The notes under the pieces were generated by a model that was not told the DNA's origin, searched no databases, and was given only the letters and a program-made list of their open reading frames with translations. Shown in pieces: positions 40,459 through 49,766 of a DNA stretch of 51,555 nt; position 1 is the stretch's first letter; every line of letters begins with the position of its first letter. The DNA is from Anaerolineales bacterium UBA1429 (lineage in GTDB: Bacteria > Chloroflexota > Anaerolineae > UBA1429): positions 22,549 to 74,103 of the forward strand of contig DCTX01000069.1 of the NCBI GenBank assembly GCA_002329325.1, written 5' to 3'. Both the position numbers and the translations under genes were made by a program.

Positions 40459-41439
40459 CTAGGCCTCTGCCTGAGGCTGCAGCTCCTGGTAGAACAGGGT
40501 CCAGACGACCGACTGAAAGACGCCATAGATGCCGCTGGCAAACAGCATGGCCAGGCCGCCCAGCAGGATCAACGGCGCGCCGATCAGGGCGCCCAGAAGC
40601 GAGGAGCGCGAGGTCGCGAACAGGGTGGCAAAGGACACCCCCGTGCCCGCTGCGATCAGCAGCAAGATGGGGAACAGGACGATGCCGATGGCGAGGTTGA
40701 TCGCCATCAAGAGCAGCCACATGGCCGCCGATTGCTTGAGCCGTGTGCGCAGCAGCGACACACCCTCGCTGAGGGACTCGAACACGCCCTGCTCCTGCAA
40801 CACGCAGCCCCGGTAGGCGTACTCGCGGACGACGCCAAAGGCCCCCCCGACCAGGACGGTTACAGCGACCAGCAGGCCCAGCCAGGCGATGCCCAGCAGC
40901 ACGATCCAGAGGACGCCCAGGGCGATCCAGCCTCCCTCGGCCCCGAACATGGCGATGGCCGGCAACACGATGACGGCCCCCAGGGCGGCGAATACCACCA
41001 TGATGACCAGGGCCACCAAAAAGCCTGCGATGGCCAGGACGAGGTTGACAGCGAACAGCCGCAGCAGATGGCGCCACCCGCAGCGCAGGCCCGAGCCAAA
41101 GTCAGGCTTCTCGCCCGCCTCGATCTTGGCCGTCAAGCCGATCAGGGCCCCGATGCTGGTGTAGCGCACAAGGATCCCCAGAATGCCCACGATCAGGGCC
41201 AGGAGCGCAATGACGCCGATGATGGCCAGCAGCGCGCTGGCTATGGCGTCCCAGTTGCTGGGCATCCCGTTCACCCAGCGCTCCCAGTCGCCGCGGCCAA
41301 AGGAGTACTGCAGATTCGAACCAGGGTTTCCGCCTCCCCCCATCCCGCCAAAGAGTGCCAGCGCAATGCCAAAGACCCACAACACCTTGTTGCGCCAGGT
41401 AATGCGCACTGCGCGCTCGATGATCTCTCCGTACTTCAC
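40459..41439 (-). CDS. multi-pass membrane protein of unknown function (DUF7544-like)
   Basis: About 326 residues from GTG 41439; AAGGAGG lies six bases before it, inside the longer frame that begins with ATG 41469, so the GTG is preferred. Six to seven helices grouped in pairs. The amphipathic N-terminus VKYGEIIERAVRITWRNKVL precedes the first helix, and the middle has SIGALIGLTAKIEAGEKPDF with a charged loop. The repeated Gly/Ala-rich helix pairs and LRTRLKQSAAMWLLLMAINL recall glycerophosphodiester-phosphodiesterase membrane domains. I do not recognise a function. Confidence 0.65.
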   Translation of the reverse strand: MKYGEIIERAVRITWRNKVLWVFGIALALFGGMGGGGNPGSNLQYSFGRGDWERWVNGMPSNWDAIASALLAIIGVIALLALIVGILGILVRYTSIGALIGLTAKIEAGEKPDFGSGLRCGWRHLLRLFAVNLVLAIAGFLVALVIMVVFAALGAVIVLPAIAMFGAEGGWIALGVLWIVLLGIAWLGLLVAVTVLVGGAFGVVREYAYRGCVLQEQGVFESLSEGVSLLRTRLKQSAAMWLLLMAINLAIGIVLFPILLLIAAGTGVSFATLFATSRSSLLGALIGAPLILLGGLAMLFASGIYGVFQSVVWTLFYQELQPQAEA

Positions 41440-41490
41440 CTCGGGCCTCCTTTTCTGCGCCGTCGGCACCGACCCTTGCGAGCCACTTTC

Positions 41491-41519
41491 ATTGTACCTT
41501 ACGCTCGAGGGCGTGAAAA
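41491..41519 (-). promoter_or_regulatory. promoter of the multi-pass membrane protein
   Basis: On the - strand TTTTCA (41519-41514), 17-base spacer, TACAAT (41496-41491), about 52 bases before the GTG start. Confidence 0.5.
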
Positions 41520-41566
41520 GTATCGCAGCCGGCGCCGCGGGGCGTTCAGCGCCCGCACGCCCCGCC

Positions 41567-41595
41567 TTTGCATCGCTCCCTTGATCGGCTAGAAT
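41567..41595 (+). promoter_or_regulatory. possible promoter of the dehydrogenase gene
   Basis: TTTGCA (41567-41572), 17-base spacer, TAGAAT (41590-41595), about 50 bases before the ATG. It is divergent from the preceding promoter. Confidence 0.45.
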
Positions 41596-41644
41596 CTAGC
41601 CCGTTGAGCCTACCCGGTCGGGAAACGACCTGAAGGAGACAAGC

Positions 41645-42721
41645 ATGAATCGCTACCGCGTGGCCGTGATTGCGGGGGATGGCATCGGCGTGGATACCAT
41701 CGACGAGGCGCTGGGCACCCTGGGGGCCGTCTGCGAGGTGCACGGGGGTCTGGAGCTGGCGTATGATCGCTATCCCTGGGGTTGCGGCTACTACCTGGAG
41801 CATGGGGAGATGATGCCGTCCGACGGCCTGCAGATCCTGGCCGATTACGATTGCATCCTCTTTGGCGCCGTGGGCTTTCCGCCGGTGCCCGACCACATCT
41901 CCCTTTGGGGCCTGCTGCTGCCCGTTCGCCAGTACTTTGACCAGTATATCAACCTGCGGCCCGTCAAGCTGCTGGAGGGCATCCCCGGCCCGCTCCGCGA
42001 CAAGGGGCCCGCAGACATTGACATGGTCTGCATTCGCGAGAACACCGAGGGCGAGTATGCCGGCACGGGCGGGCGGGTGCATCGCGGCCAGGAGAACGAG
42101 GTCGCCATCCAGACGGGCGTGTTCACCCGCTCGGGGGTGGAGCGGGTGCTGCGCTACGCCTTTGAGGTAGCGGCCCAGCGTCCGCGCCGCCAACTGGCCA
42201 GCGCCACCAAATCCAACGCCCTGCAGTACAGCATGGTCTTTTGGGATGACGTCTTTGCCGCGCTGCAGAAGGAATATCCCCAGGTGGCCTGCCGCCAGTA
42301 CCATACCGACGCCCTGGCCGCCCGCATGATCACGGCGCCCGAGAGCCTGGACGTGGTGGTGGGCTCGAACCTGTTCGGCGACATCCTCACCGACCTGGGG
42401 GGCGCCCTGCAGGGCAGCCTGGGCATCCCGCCCAGCGGCAACATCAACCCGACCAAGCGCTATCCTTCGCTGTTCGAGCCGGTGCACGGCTCGGCGCCGG
42501 ACATCGCCGGCAAAGGCATCGCCAACCCCATCGCGGCCATCTGGGCGGCCTCTATGATGCTGGACCATCTGGGCCACACCGATGCGGGCGACCTGCTGCT
42601 GCGGGCCATCAACGCCGTCACGGCCGAGGGGCGCACGCTGACGCCCGATCTGGGGGGCACCGCCACCACCCATGAGGTGGGGCTGGCCGTGCAAGCCCAG
42701 GTGCGCCGGTTGGGGAGATAG
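41645..42721 (+). CDS. tartrate dehydrogenase / D-malate dehydrogenase family enzyme
   Basis: Metal-dependent beta-decarboxylating dehydrogenase, 358 residues, of the isocitrate/isopropylmalate fold. The start NRYRVAVIAGDGIGVDTIDE, substrate-binding LRPVKLLEGIPGPLRDKG, catalytic REN/TEG segment CIRENTEGEYAG, K in ATKSNAL, metal site VVGSNLFGDILTDLGGALQG and cofactor loop FEPVHGSAPDIAGKGIANP are present. The PLRDKGPADIDMV and TGGRVHRGQENEVAIQTG features favour the TtuC/DmlA branch over LeuB or Icd. A GAAGGAG ribosome-binding site precedes the ATG. Product is likely oxaloglycolate, pyruvate or glycerate; which one is not decidable here. Confidence 0.86.
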   Translation: MNRYRVAVIAGDGIGVDTIDEALGTLGAVCEVHGGLELAYDRYPWGCGYYLEHGEMMPSDGLQILADYDCILFGAVGFPPVPDHISLWGLLLPVRQYFDQYINLRPVKLLEGIPGPLRDKGPADIDMVCIRENTEGEYAGTGGRVHRGQENEVAIQTGVFTRSGVERVLRYAFEVAAQRPRRQLASATKSNALQYSMVFWDDVFAALQKEYPQVACRQYHTDALAARMITAPESLDVVVGSNLFGDILTDLGGALQGSLGIPPSGNINPTKRYPSLFEPVHGSAPDIAGKGIANPIAAIWAASMMLDHLGHTDAGDLLLRAINAVTAEGRTLTPDLGGTATTHEVGLAVQAQVRRLGR

Positions 42722-42811
42722 GCGCAGGCGAAGCGCGTTCTGAGGCGCTCGGATCCGCGCGGCGGGGCCGGTCGCCCAGGTGTTGCCACGCTCAAGCATA
42801 GGGAGCAGGAT

Positions 42812-44179
42812 TTGGAGTCAAACGAGGAATCATCCTCGGCGCTGCCTCAAGCCGAGGAGCCAGCGGTGGGCGGCGTTCGCCGCCCACCCGTCTTGTTCGG
42901 TCGCCTGTTCGGGCGCAGCGCCCCCGGCGCGCCCCTCTCGACAGAGCGCTACAACGAGAGGATGCTCTACTTTGAGGTTCTCTTCCAGGCCGTTGCGGGG
43001 GCAGGGGCGCTCTCGTTCGTGGCCGTCTTCCTGGTGCGCCTGGGGGCGCCCAACTGGCTGGTGGGGCTTCACACCTCGCTACCAGCGCTGGTCACCATCC
43101 TGGCCGTGCTGCCCATGGGGGCCTTTGTGCGGCGACAGCGCAACCTGGTGCGCGTCGTCAACGTCTCTCGCCTGATCTACCGCTTGGTCATCGCCAGTTT
43201 TGCGTTCCTGGTGTATCTGCCGACCACGATAGCGCCCTTTATCCAGGTGGCCGCCGAAAGCCTGATCGCGATCCCCGGCGCGGCCCTCAACGTGGCCAGC
43301 ACCACCATCCTGGGCCGGGCGACCACGCCGCGGCGCCGGCCCTCGATGCTCAGCACCCGCATGGCCGTGCACGGCCTGATGGCCTCGGCCGTGGGGCTCC
43401 TGGCGGGCTTCTGGCTGGACGCGGTGGCCTATCCGCTCAACTATCAGCTTCTCTTCTTCAGCGCCCTGCTGGCGGGGCTGGGCAGCATCGCCATGCTGGC
43501 GCGGCTCAAGCTGCCGCCCATCTCCGCGGAGCAGGTCGCGGCGCGCCCGCGGGTCGGCCTGGGGGCGATGGTGGCCCTGATCCGGGCCACCCCCGCCTTT
43601 CGCGACTATGCCATCGCCGCGTTCATCTTTCGCGTGGGCCAGGATCTGCCCATGGCCCTCTATTCGATCTATCGGGTGCGCACCCTGGGCGCCTCGGACG
43701 CCTGGATCGGCGCGCTGCTGACGATCCAACGCTTCCTGAGCGTGTTCGTCTATATCCTTCTGAGCCGCGTTCTGGCCAAGACCAAATCGCGGAGCTGGAT
43801 GTGGATCTCGTGCCTGGGAATGGCGCTCTTTCCCCTGACCATGGCCCTGGCCCGCACGCCAGAGCAACTGGTCGTCTCGGCCATTCTGGGCGGCCTCTTT
43901 ACCCCCGGTGTGGACATCTTTATGACCAACACCCTGTTCCAGGTCTCCACCGAGGAGGAGCGCCCCTCCTTTGTGGCCGCCAATACCTTGCTGGCGAACG
44001 TGACCGCCTTTGCCGCGCCGCTCCTGGGCACGCTGTTGGCCGACCTCACCTATATCCAACTGGCGCTGATCGTGGCCACGGCCCTGCGCGTGGTGGGCGG
44101 GCTGGCCTTCTGGCGGCTCAAGGTAGGCGAGGAACAGCCCTCGCCTAGCCCAGCGCAGCCAGACGCTCCTCCAGCTTGA
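42812..44179 (+). CDS. major facilitator superfamily transporter
   Basis: 455 residues, TTG start with GGAGCAGGA upstream. After a 50-residue cytoplasmic N-terminus come 12 predicted helices in two halves. The first pair is FEVLFQAVAGAGALSFVAVF and WLVGLHTSLPALVTILAVLP, with the basic loop GAFVRRQRNL between helices 2 and 3. The second half starts at IAAFIFRVGQDLPMALYSIY. This sort of MFS protein is common in Chloroflexota-like genomes and its substrate is unknown. Its last 35 bases overlap the 3' end of valS on the opposite strand. Confidence 0.82.
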   Translation: MESNEESSSALPQAEEPAVGGVRRPPVLFGRLFGRSAPGAPLSTERYNERMLYFEVLFQAVAGAGALSFVAVFLVRLGAPNWLVGLHTSLPALVTILAVLPMGAFVRRQRNLVRVVNVSRLIYRLVIASFAFLVYLPTTIAPFIQVAAESLIAIPGAALNVASTTILGRATTPRRRPSMLSTRMAVHGLMASAVGLLAGFWLDAVAYPLNYQLLFFSALLAGLGSIAMLARLKLPPISAEQVAARPRVGLGAMVALIRATPAFRDYAIAAFIFRVGQDLPMALYSIYRVRTLGASDAWIGALLTIQRFLSVFVYILLSRVLAKTKSRSWMWISCLGMALFPLTMALARTPEQLVVSAILGGLFTPGVDIFMTNTLFQVSTEEERPSFVAANTLLANVTAFAAPLLGTLLADLTYIQLALIVATALRVVGGLAFWRLKVGEEQPSPSPAQPDAPPA

Positions 44180-46823
44180 CGCGGCGCTCCTCCTGGGCGG
44201 CCAGCTTCTCTCGTTCCCGCTGCACCACCTCGGCGGGGGCCCTGGAGACAAAGCCCTCGTTGGCCAGCAGCGCCTCAGCTCGCCGGGTCTCGTTCTGCAC
44301 GTTCTCCAGTTCCTTGGCCAGGCGCTCCCGCTCGCGCTCCAGGTCCACCAGGGCGGCCAGCGGCAGATAGACCTCGTAGCCGGCGGTGACCAGGGTCAGC
44401 GCCTTTTCGGGCGCGGCTTCCAGCGCTGCCGCGATCTGCAGTTGGGCCTCGTCAACGCGGGCCAGGGCGGCCAACACCCCCGCCTGGGCAGCCAGGAAAG
44501 GCGCGCGCTGGCCTGCGGCGATGACGGCGGCGATGCGGCGGCCGGGATCCACCTCGTACTCGCTGCGGGCGTTGCGGATGGCCCGCACCATCTCCATCAG
44601 CTCCTCGATGCGCTCCACGGCGGCAGCATCCTGCTCGCCCGGTTGGGGCCAGGGGGCCACGATCAGGGCCTCGCCCTGGTGGGGCAGGTATTGCCAGAGG
44701 GCCTCGGTCACAAAGGGCATGTAGGGGTGCAGCAGGCGCAGGGCGCCCTCCAGCACGTAAACCAGCACGCGCCGGGCGGTGTCGGCGGCCTCGGCATCCT
44801 CGCCCCGCAGGCGCACCTTGGTCATCTCGATATACCAGTCGCAATACTCGCCCCAGAGGAACTCGTACACCTGGCGGCCCGCCTCGCCCAGCTGGTAGGC
44901 CTCGATCAGGCGGGTGACCTCGGCGGCCACGGCATGGTAGCGGCTGACGATCCAGCGGTCGGCGTCGTCATCCAGGCTGGCGGGGTCCAGCGGCTCGGGG
45001 CCGGGGGCGAAGCGGCCGGGCTGCTCGCCCAGGTTGCCCAGCACGTAGCGGGTGGCCTGCCAGATCTTGTTGGCGAAATTGCGGTTGGCCTCGATGCGGC
45101 TCTCGGCCAGCTTCATGTCGTTGCCGGGCGTGGAGCCGGTCAGCAGGGTGAAGCGCAGCGGGTCCAGCCCGTACTCCTGGATGATGTAGAGCGGGTCATA
45201 GCGCTCGATGCCCTCCATGGACTTGCTGATCTTTTCGCCGCGCTCGTTGCGCACCAGGCCGTGGAGGTAGACGGTGTGGAAGGGGGCCTCGCCGGTGAGG
45301 TAGATGCCCAGCATGATCATGCGGGCCACCCAGAAGAAGATGATGTCGTAGGCCGTCTCCAACACCGAGGTGGGATAAAAGTAGGCCAGGTCCTCGGTCT
45401 GCTCGGGCCAGCCCAGGGTGGAAAAAGGCCACAGCCCGGAGGAGAACCAGGTATCCAGCACGTCGGGATCCTGGCGCAGCCGCTCCGAGCCGCAGGCCGT
45501 GCAGCGCGCGGGGTCCTCACGGGCCACGATCATCTCGCCGCAGGCGTCGCAATACCAGACGGGGATGCGGTGCCCCCACCAGAGCTGGCGCGAGATGCAC
45601 CAATCGTGGATGTTCTCCATCCAGTTGTAGTAGATGCGCTCAAAGCGCTCGGGCACGATGCGGATGCGCCCCTCGCGCACGGCCTCGATGGCGGGCTTGG
45701 CCAGCACGTCGGCGCGCACGAACCACTGGGTCGAGATACGCGGCTCGACCACGGTGGCGCAGCGCTGGCAGTGCCCCACGGCGTGGTTGTAGGGCTCGAT
45801 CTTGACCAGGTCGCCCAGCTCGCGGATCTCGCGCACCAGGTTCTCGCGGCACTCGTAGCGATCCTGACCTTCGTAGGCGCCCGCATTGGCGTTCATGGTC
45901 ATATCGTCGTGCATGATGTTGATCATGGGCAGGCCGTGCCGTTGGGCCACGGCATAGTCCACCGGATCGTGGGCCGGGGTGATCTTGACGGCGCCGGTGC
46001 CGAACTCCCGATCCACCGCCTCGTCGGCGATGATGGGCACCAGCCGCCCGATGCCGGGCAGGCGCACCATGCGCCCCACCAGGGCGGCATAGCGCTCGTC
46101 CTCCGGGTGCACGGCCACGGCCGTATCGCCCAGGATCGTCTCCGGGCGGGTGGTGGCCACGGTGATGGAGGCGTCGCGCTCCTCGGCCCAGTAGCGCACG
46201 TGCCAGAGGTGCGAGGCCATGGGCTCGTGCTCCACCTCGATATCTGAAAGAGCGGTGGCGCAGCGAGGGCACCAGTTCACCAGATGCTCCCCGCGATAGA
46301 TCAGGCCATCCTCATAGAGCCGCACGAACGCCTCGCGCACGGCGCGGGAGAGGCCCTCGTCCAGGGTGAACCGCTCGCGGTCCCAATCGCACGAGATGCC
46401 CAGGGCATAGTGCTGCTCTGTGATGCGCTTGTGGTAAATCTCTTTCCACTGCCACACCCGCTCCAGGAACTTTTCGCGGCCCAGGTCATGGCGCGTCAGG
46501 CCCTCTTTGCCGATCTCGCGCTCCACCACGTTCTGGGTGGCGATGCCCGCATGGTCCGAGCCGGGCACCCACAGGGTGGGCTGGCCCGTCATGCGGCGGT
46601 AGCGGATCAGGCCATCCTCAACGGCGGCCACGATGGCGTGCCCCAGGTGCAGCGCGCCCGTGACGTTGGGCGGCGGCATCGAGATGACGAACGGCTTTTG
46701 CGTCGGATCGATGCGCGGCTTGAAGTAGCCCTGGGCGCGCCACCAATCGTACAGGCGGCCCTCGATGGCCTGGGCATCGTAGGTCTTGCCGATCTCGCTG
46801 GGCAAGGGCGCTGGCTGACTCAT
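44145..46823 (-). CDS. valS: valyl-tRNA synthetase
   Basis: Class I synthetase charging tRNA-Val. 892 residues, normal for bacteria. The HIGH-type motif is PNVTGALHLGH (about residue 55), the KMSKS motif is KISKS (about residue 532), the CP1 editing domain (residues 190-350) contains TTRPETILGDTAVAVHPED, and the C-terminus is the ValRS coiled coil (DLERERERLAKELENVQNE). Zinc-type cysteines are present in CPRCATA and CDACGEM...CTACGSE. AGGAGGAAT precedes the ATG. Expression is governed by the T-box leader just upstream. The 3' end overlaps the MFS gene on the other strand by 35 bases. Confidence 0.97.
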   Translation of the reverse strand: MSQPAPLPSEIGKTYDAQAIEGRLYDWWRAQGYFKPRIDPTQKPFVISMPPPNVTGALHLGHAIVAAVEDGLIRYRRMTGQPTLWVPGSDHAGIATQNVVEREIGKEGLTRHDLGREKFLERVWQWKEIYHKRITEQHYALGISCDWDRERFTLDEGLSRAVREAFVRLYEDGLIYRGEHLVNWCPRCATALSDIEVEHEPMASHLWHVRYWAEERDASITVATTRPETILGDTAVAVHPEDERYAALVGRMVRLPGIGRLVPIIADEAVDREFGTGAVKITPAHDPVDYAVAQRHGLPMINIMHDDMTMNANAGAYEGQDRYECRENLVREIRELGDLVKIEPYNHAVGHCQRCATVVEPRISTQWFVRADVLAKPAIEAVREGRIRIVPERFERIYYNWMENIHDWCISRQLWWGHRIPVWYCDACGEMIVAREDPARCTACGSERLRQDPDVLDTWFSSGLWPFSTLGWPEQTEDLAYFYPTSVLETAYDIIFFWVARMIMLGIYLTGEAPFHTVYLHGLVRNERGEKISKSMEGIERYDPLYIIQEYGLDPLRFTLLTGSTPGNDMKLAESRIEANRNFANKIWQATRYVLGNLGEQPGRFAPGPEPLDPASLDDDADRWIVSRYHAVAAEVTRLIEAYQLGEAGRQVYEFLWGEYCDWYIEMTKVRLRGEDAEAADTARRVLVYVLEGALRLLHPYMPFVTEALWQYLPHQGEALIVAPWPQPGEQDAAAVERIEELMEMVRAIRNARSEYEVDPGRRIAAVIAAGQRAPFLAAQAGVLAALARVDEAQLQIAAALEAAPEKALTLVTAGYEVYLPLAALVDLERERERLAKELENVQNETRRAEALLANEGFVSRAPAEVVQREREKLAAQEERRVKLEERLAALG

Positions 46824-46857
46824 ATCATTCCTCCTGGCGGGATGCGTGCTGCAAACG

Positions 46858-47119
46858 AAAACCCCTCTCGTCCGAGATCACGATCTCGGAGACGAAAGGG
46901 GGCGACTCTTCCGCGGTACCACTCCGCTTTGCCGCCGGCCACGGGCGGCACACCTCAAACGCGCTAACGGGCGCACCCGGCGCGGCCTACTGGCTTTCAG
47001 CCGCGCGACTCCCAGGCGACCTTCGGCAGCGTCTGCTGCGAGGGGCTTGCAGCCGGTGACCCCTCTTCTCTGTCAGCGCGCTACTGCTTACTCTTCCTGT
47101 TCATCGTCTGTACGATATT
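46858..47119 (-). promoter_or_regulatory. T-box riboswitch of valS, specifier GUC (valine)
   Basis: Transcript leader of about 260 bases ahead of valS. The T-box sequence GGAGTGGTACCGCGG is at 46925-46911 on the - strand. It is followed by an intrinsic terminator hairpin (46902-46862) and a T run at 46861-46858, so control is transcriptional. In the first stem the 3' side reads GAAGGTCGCCTGGGAGTC. By analogy with known T-boxes the specifier is GTC at 47020-47018, a valine codon that matches the gene. Upstream, GACGATGAACAGG...GAGTAAGCAG and CAGAGAAG resemble conserved Stem I elements. Uncharged tRNA-Val should stabilise the antiterminator. Confidence 0.93.
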
Positions 47120-47125
47120 GCTGCC

Positions 47126-47154
47126 ATGATAGCATGGGGCGTGGAGGGCGTCAA
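47126..47154 (-). promoter_or_regulatory. sigma70-type promoter of valS
   Basis: On the - strand TTGACG (47154-47149), 17-base spacer CCCTCCACGCCCCATGC, TATCAT (47131-47126). The predicted start near 47119 begins the T-box leader. Confidence 0.78.
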
Positions 47155-47244
47155 AAAGGGCGGCCAGGGGGCGCAGGCCCTTCCCAGGCGCGTGACGGCC
47201 ATGGGGCTGTGGGCGAGCAGCGCGCCGGGGCAGGATCGCGCTCC

Positions 47245-48963
47245 CTACCCCTGGCTCGCCTCTCGAATGCGCGCCACCAGCTCCCCCAGTGGGGCCAGGG
47301 GCAGACGCGTCGTCTCGCGCTCCCAGCGTAGCTTGCACTCGATGGCGCCCTCGGCATAGGCGCGGTCGCCCAGGGTCAGGCGCACCGGCGCGCCGATCAG
47401 ATCGGCGTCGTTGAACTTGACGCCGGCCCGTTCGGGGCGGTCGTCATAGAGCACCGCCACCCCCGCGCCCTGCAGGTCCTGGTAGAGCTGCTCGGCCGCC
47501 GCCTCGATGGGCGTCCCCGGGCGCGTCAGCGAGACCAGGTGCACGTCGTAGGGCGCCACGGCGGGCGGCCAGACGAGCCCATATTCATCGTGGTGCTGCT
47601 CCATGAGGCAGGCCATCAGGCGGCCCACGCCAATGCCGTAGCAGCCCATCCAGAGGGGCGCAGCCTGGCCCGCTTCGTTGAGATAGGTAGCGCCCATGGC
47701 CTCGGCATACTTGGTACCCAACTGAAAGATGTGCCCCACCTCGATGGCCCGCGCCGTCTCCATGGGCGCGCCGCAGCGCGGGCAGGGGTCGCCGCCCCGG
47801 GCCAGGGCGATGTCGGCCACCAGATCGGGCTGGAAATCGCGGGGCACGTTCACGTTGCGCAGGTGATAGCCCACTTCGTTGGCGCCCCCCACCAGGTTGC
47901 TGCTCGCCAGCACCGATTCGTCGGCCACCACCATCACGCCCCTCACTCCCACGGGCGAGGCATAGCCTGGCACGAGGCCCGCCTCGCGCAGCGCTGCCTC
48001 CTCGGCGGGGACCAGCTCGGCGCCGCCCAGGGCCGTCGAGAGCTTGGCGGTGTTGACCTCCAGGTCGCCCCGGATGACGGCGAACACGAGGGGACCACCC
48101 TCGCCCCGTTGGAAGAAGACGGCCTTGACGGTCTGGCGCGGCGAGACCTGCAGGAACTCGGCCACGGCCTGGATCGTCTCGCGGCCGGGGGTGGCGACCC
48201 TCTCCAGCGGCAGCTCGGCCTCGCGCTGCGCGGGCCCCAGGCCGATGCGGGCGCCCTCGGCGTTGGCCGCCAGCCCACAGGCCGGGCAGCGCAACAGGGT
48301 ATCCTCGCCGTTCTCGTTGAGGAACATGAACTCGTGGGAGACCTGGCCGCCCATCATGCCGGAGGCGGCCTCCACCGGCAGCGCCTCCAGGCCGCAGCGC
48401 TGGAAGATGCGCTGGTAGGCGGCGAAAACCCGCTCATAGGCGGCGGCCATCCCCGCGGGGTCGGCGTCCAGGCTATAGGCGTCCTTCATGAGGAATTCGC
48501 GCACCCGCAGCAGGCCGCCACGCGCCCGGGGCTCGTCGCGGAATTTGGTCTGGATCTGGTACACCAGGCAGGGGAGCTGGCGATAGGAGCGAATCTCCTG
48601 GCGGGCCAGCTCGGTGATCACCTCCTCGTGGGTCATGCCCAGCACAAGGGGGCGCCCGGCGCGATCCTGAAAGCGGGCCAGGGCCGGGCCGGGGGAGGGC
48701 GCCTGGTAGCGGCCCGAGGCCTGCCACAGCTCCGCCGGCTGCACCATGGGCATCAACAGCTCCTGGCCGCCGATGGCGTCCATCTCCTGGCGGATGATGG
48801 CCTCGATGCGCCGCATGACGCGCCAGCCCACCGGCAACAGCGCATAGATGCCCTGGGCGATGGGCCGGATCAGGCCGGCCCGCAGCGCCAGCCGGTGGCT
48901 GGGCAACTCGGCCTCGGACGGGTTCTCGCGCAAGGTGTTGCCGAACAGGTGAGAAACGCGCAT
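47245..48963 (-). CDS. proS: prolyl-tRNA synthetase
   Basis: Class II synthetase charging tRNA-Pro. 572 residues from the ATG at 48963, which has GAGGAGG upstream; the longer frame adds seven non-native residues. Bacterial type: the N-terminal class II core (MRVSHLFGNTLRENPSEAEL, motif 2 around RDEPRARGGLLRVREFLMKD), an inserted editing domain (about residues 225-385, including QAVAEFLQVSPRQTVKAVFF), motif 3 GCYGIGVGRLM, then the anticodon-binding domain (YDVHLVSLTRPGTPIEAAAE). Four cysteines (CPACGLA...CPRCGAP) may bind zinc. It is upstream of valS on the same strand, but the T-box promoter makes valS independent. Confidence 0.95.
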   Translation of the reverse strand: MRVSHLFGNTLRENPSEAELPSHRLALRAGLIRPIAQGIYALLPVGWRVMRRIEAIIRQEMDAIGGQELLMPMVQPAELWQASGRYQAPSPGPALARFQDRAGRPLVLGMTHEEVITELARQEIRSYRQLPCLVYQIQTKFRDEPRARGGLLRVREFLMKDAYSLDADPAGMAAAYERVFAAYQRIFQRCGLEALPVEAASGMMGGQVSHEFMFLNENGEDTLLRCPACGLAANAEGARIGLGPAQREAELPLERVATPGRETIQAVAEFLQVSPRQTVKAVFFQRGEGGPLVFAVIRGDLEVNTAKLSTALGGAELVPAEEAALREAGLVPGYASPVGVRGVMVVADESVLASSNLVGGANEVGYHLRNVNVPRDFQPDLVADIALARGGDPCPRCGAPMETARAIEVGHIFQLGTKYAEAMGATYLNEAGQAAPLWMGCYGIGVGRLMACLMEQHHDEYGLVWPPAVAPYDVHLVSLTRPGTPIEAAAEQLYQDLQGAGVAVLYDDRPERAGVKFNDADLIGAPVRLTLGDRAYAEGAIECKLRWERETTRLPLAPLGELVARIREASQG

Positions 48964-49056
48964 ACAAGCCTCCTCAGGGGGCACTACCGGGGCAGATCAT
49001 CAAGCCGGCCGCGGGCGTCCGGCCCGCGCTCCAGGATCAGGAGCGCCCGAGCCCGT

Positions 49057-49085
49057 TTGACGCCGGCACCCTCGGCCCCTATCAT
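49057..49085 (+). promoter_or_regulatory. sigma70-type promoter of the MBL hydrolase
   Basis: TTGACG (49057-49062), 17-base spacer, TATCAT (49080-49085). Same hexamer pair as the valS promoter, with a different spacer. The start codon is about 45 bases on. Confidence 0.68.
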
Positions 49086-49129
49086 AGCCCAGGCAACGGA
49101 CCACGGCGAGCAAGGAGATAGGGCGGCCG

Positions 49130-49756
49130 ATGATCTTGCGCACCCTTCAAGTGGGCCAACTGGCGAGCAACTGCTACCTCGTGGGCTGCGAGCGCACGGG
49201 CCAAGGCATCGTGATAGACCCCGGCGCCGACGCGCCCCTCATTCAGCAGGCGATCGAGGCAGAGGGCCTCCAGATCGGCCTGATCGTGCTGACCCACTAT
49301 CACTTTGATCACATCGGCGCTGCCGAACCGTTGCGCGCCAGCACGGGCGCGCCTCTGGCCATCCACGCCGACGAGGCCGACCTGCTGCGGGAGCCGCCGC
49401 CGCTCTTTCGCTTCTTCCAGCCCCGAATCCCCACGTTGCAGGCCGATCGCCTGCTGCAGACCGACGAGCGCCTCAGCGTGGGCGACCTGCAGATCGTCGT
49501 GCTGCATACCCCTGGCCATTCGCCCGGCGGCATCTCGCTGCACATCCCGGCGGAAAGGGTCGTCTTTTCGGGCGATGCCCTCTTTTGTGAGGGCGTGGGC
49601 CGCACCGACTTTCCGGGGGGCGATTGGAGCCTCCTGGAGGCCAGCATCCGTGACCGGCTGTTCACCCTCGCGGAGGAGACGGTGGTCTATCCGGGCCACG
49701 GCCCCGAGACGACCATCGGCCGCGAAAAGCGCCACAACCCCTTTGTGCGCCCCTGA
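49130..49756 (+). CDS. MBL-fold hydrolase, glyoxalase II-like
   Basis: 208 residues with the complete dimetal set of the metallo-beta-lactamase fold: THYHFDHIG, HTPGHSPGG, SGDALF and YPGHGPET. Short single-domain members of this type hydrolyse thioesters such as S-lactoylglutathione or related small substrates; without the usual C-terminal helical domain the glutathione role is uncertain. Cytosolic, since the start MILRTLQVGQLASNCYLVG has no signal. AAGGAG lies 12 bases upstream of the ATG, a longer spacing than usual. It converges on the PstS-like gene with a 10-base gap. Confidence 0.85.
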   Translation: MILRTLQVGQLASNCYLVGCERTGQGIVIDPGADAPLIQQAIEAEGLQIGLIVLTHYHFDHIGAAEPLRASTGAPLAIHADEADLLREPPPLFRFFQPRIPTLQADRLLQTDERLSVGDLQIVVLHTPGHSPGGISLHIPAERVVFSGDALFCEGVGRTDFPGGDWSLLEASIRDRLFTLAEETVVYPGHGPETTIGREKRHNPFVRP

Positions 49757-49766
49757 GGCGCGGCCT

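Noticed and set aside
37922..40462. An 846-codon open frame on the + strand
   Set aside because: Antisense to the DUF5671-like gene and the NTF2-like gene. Its composition is Gly/Gln/His-rich with no recognisable domain.
41300..41330. GATTCGAACC-like string that could be a tRNA T-arm
   Set aside because: It lies inside an intact membrane-protein gene and no acceptor stem or anticodon arm can be folded around it.
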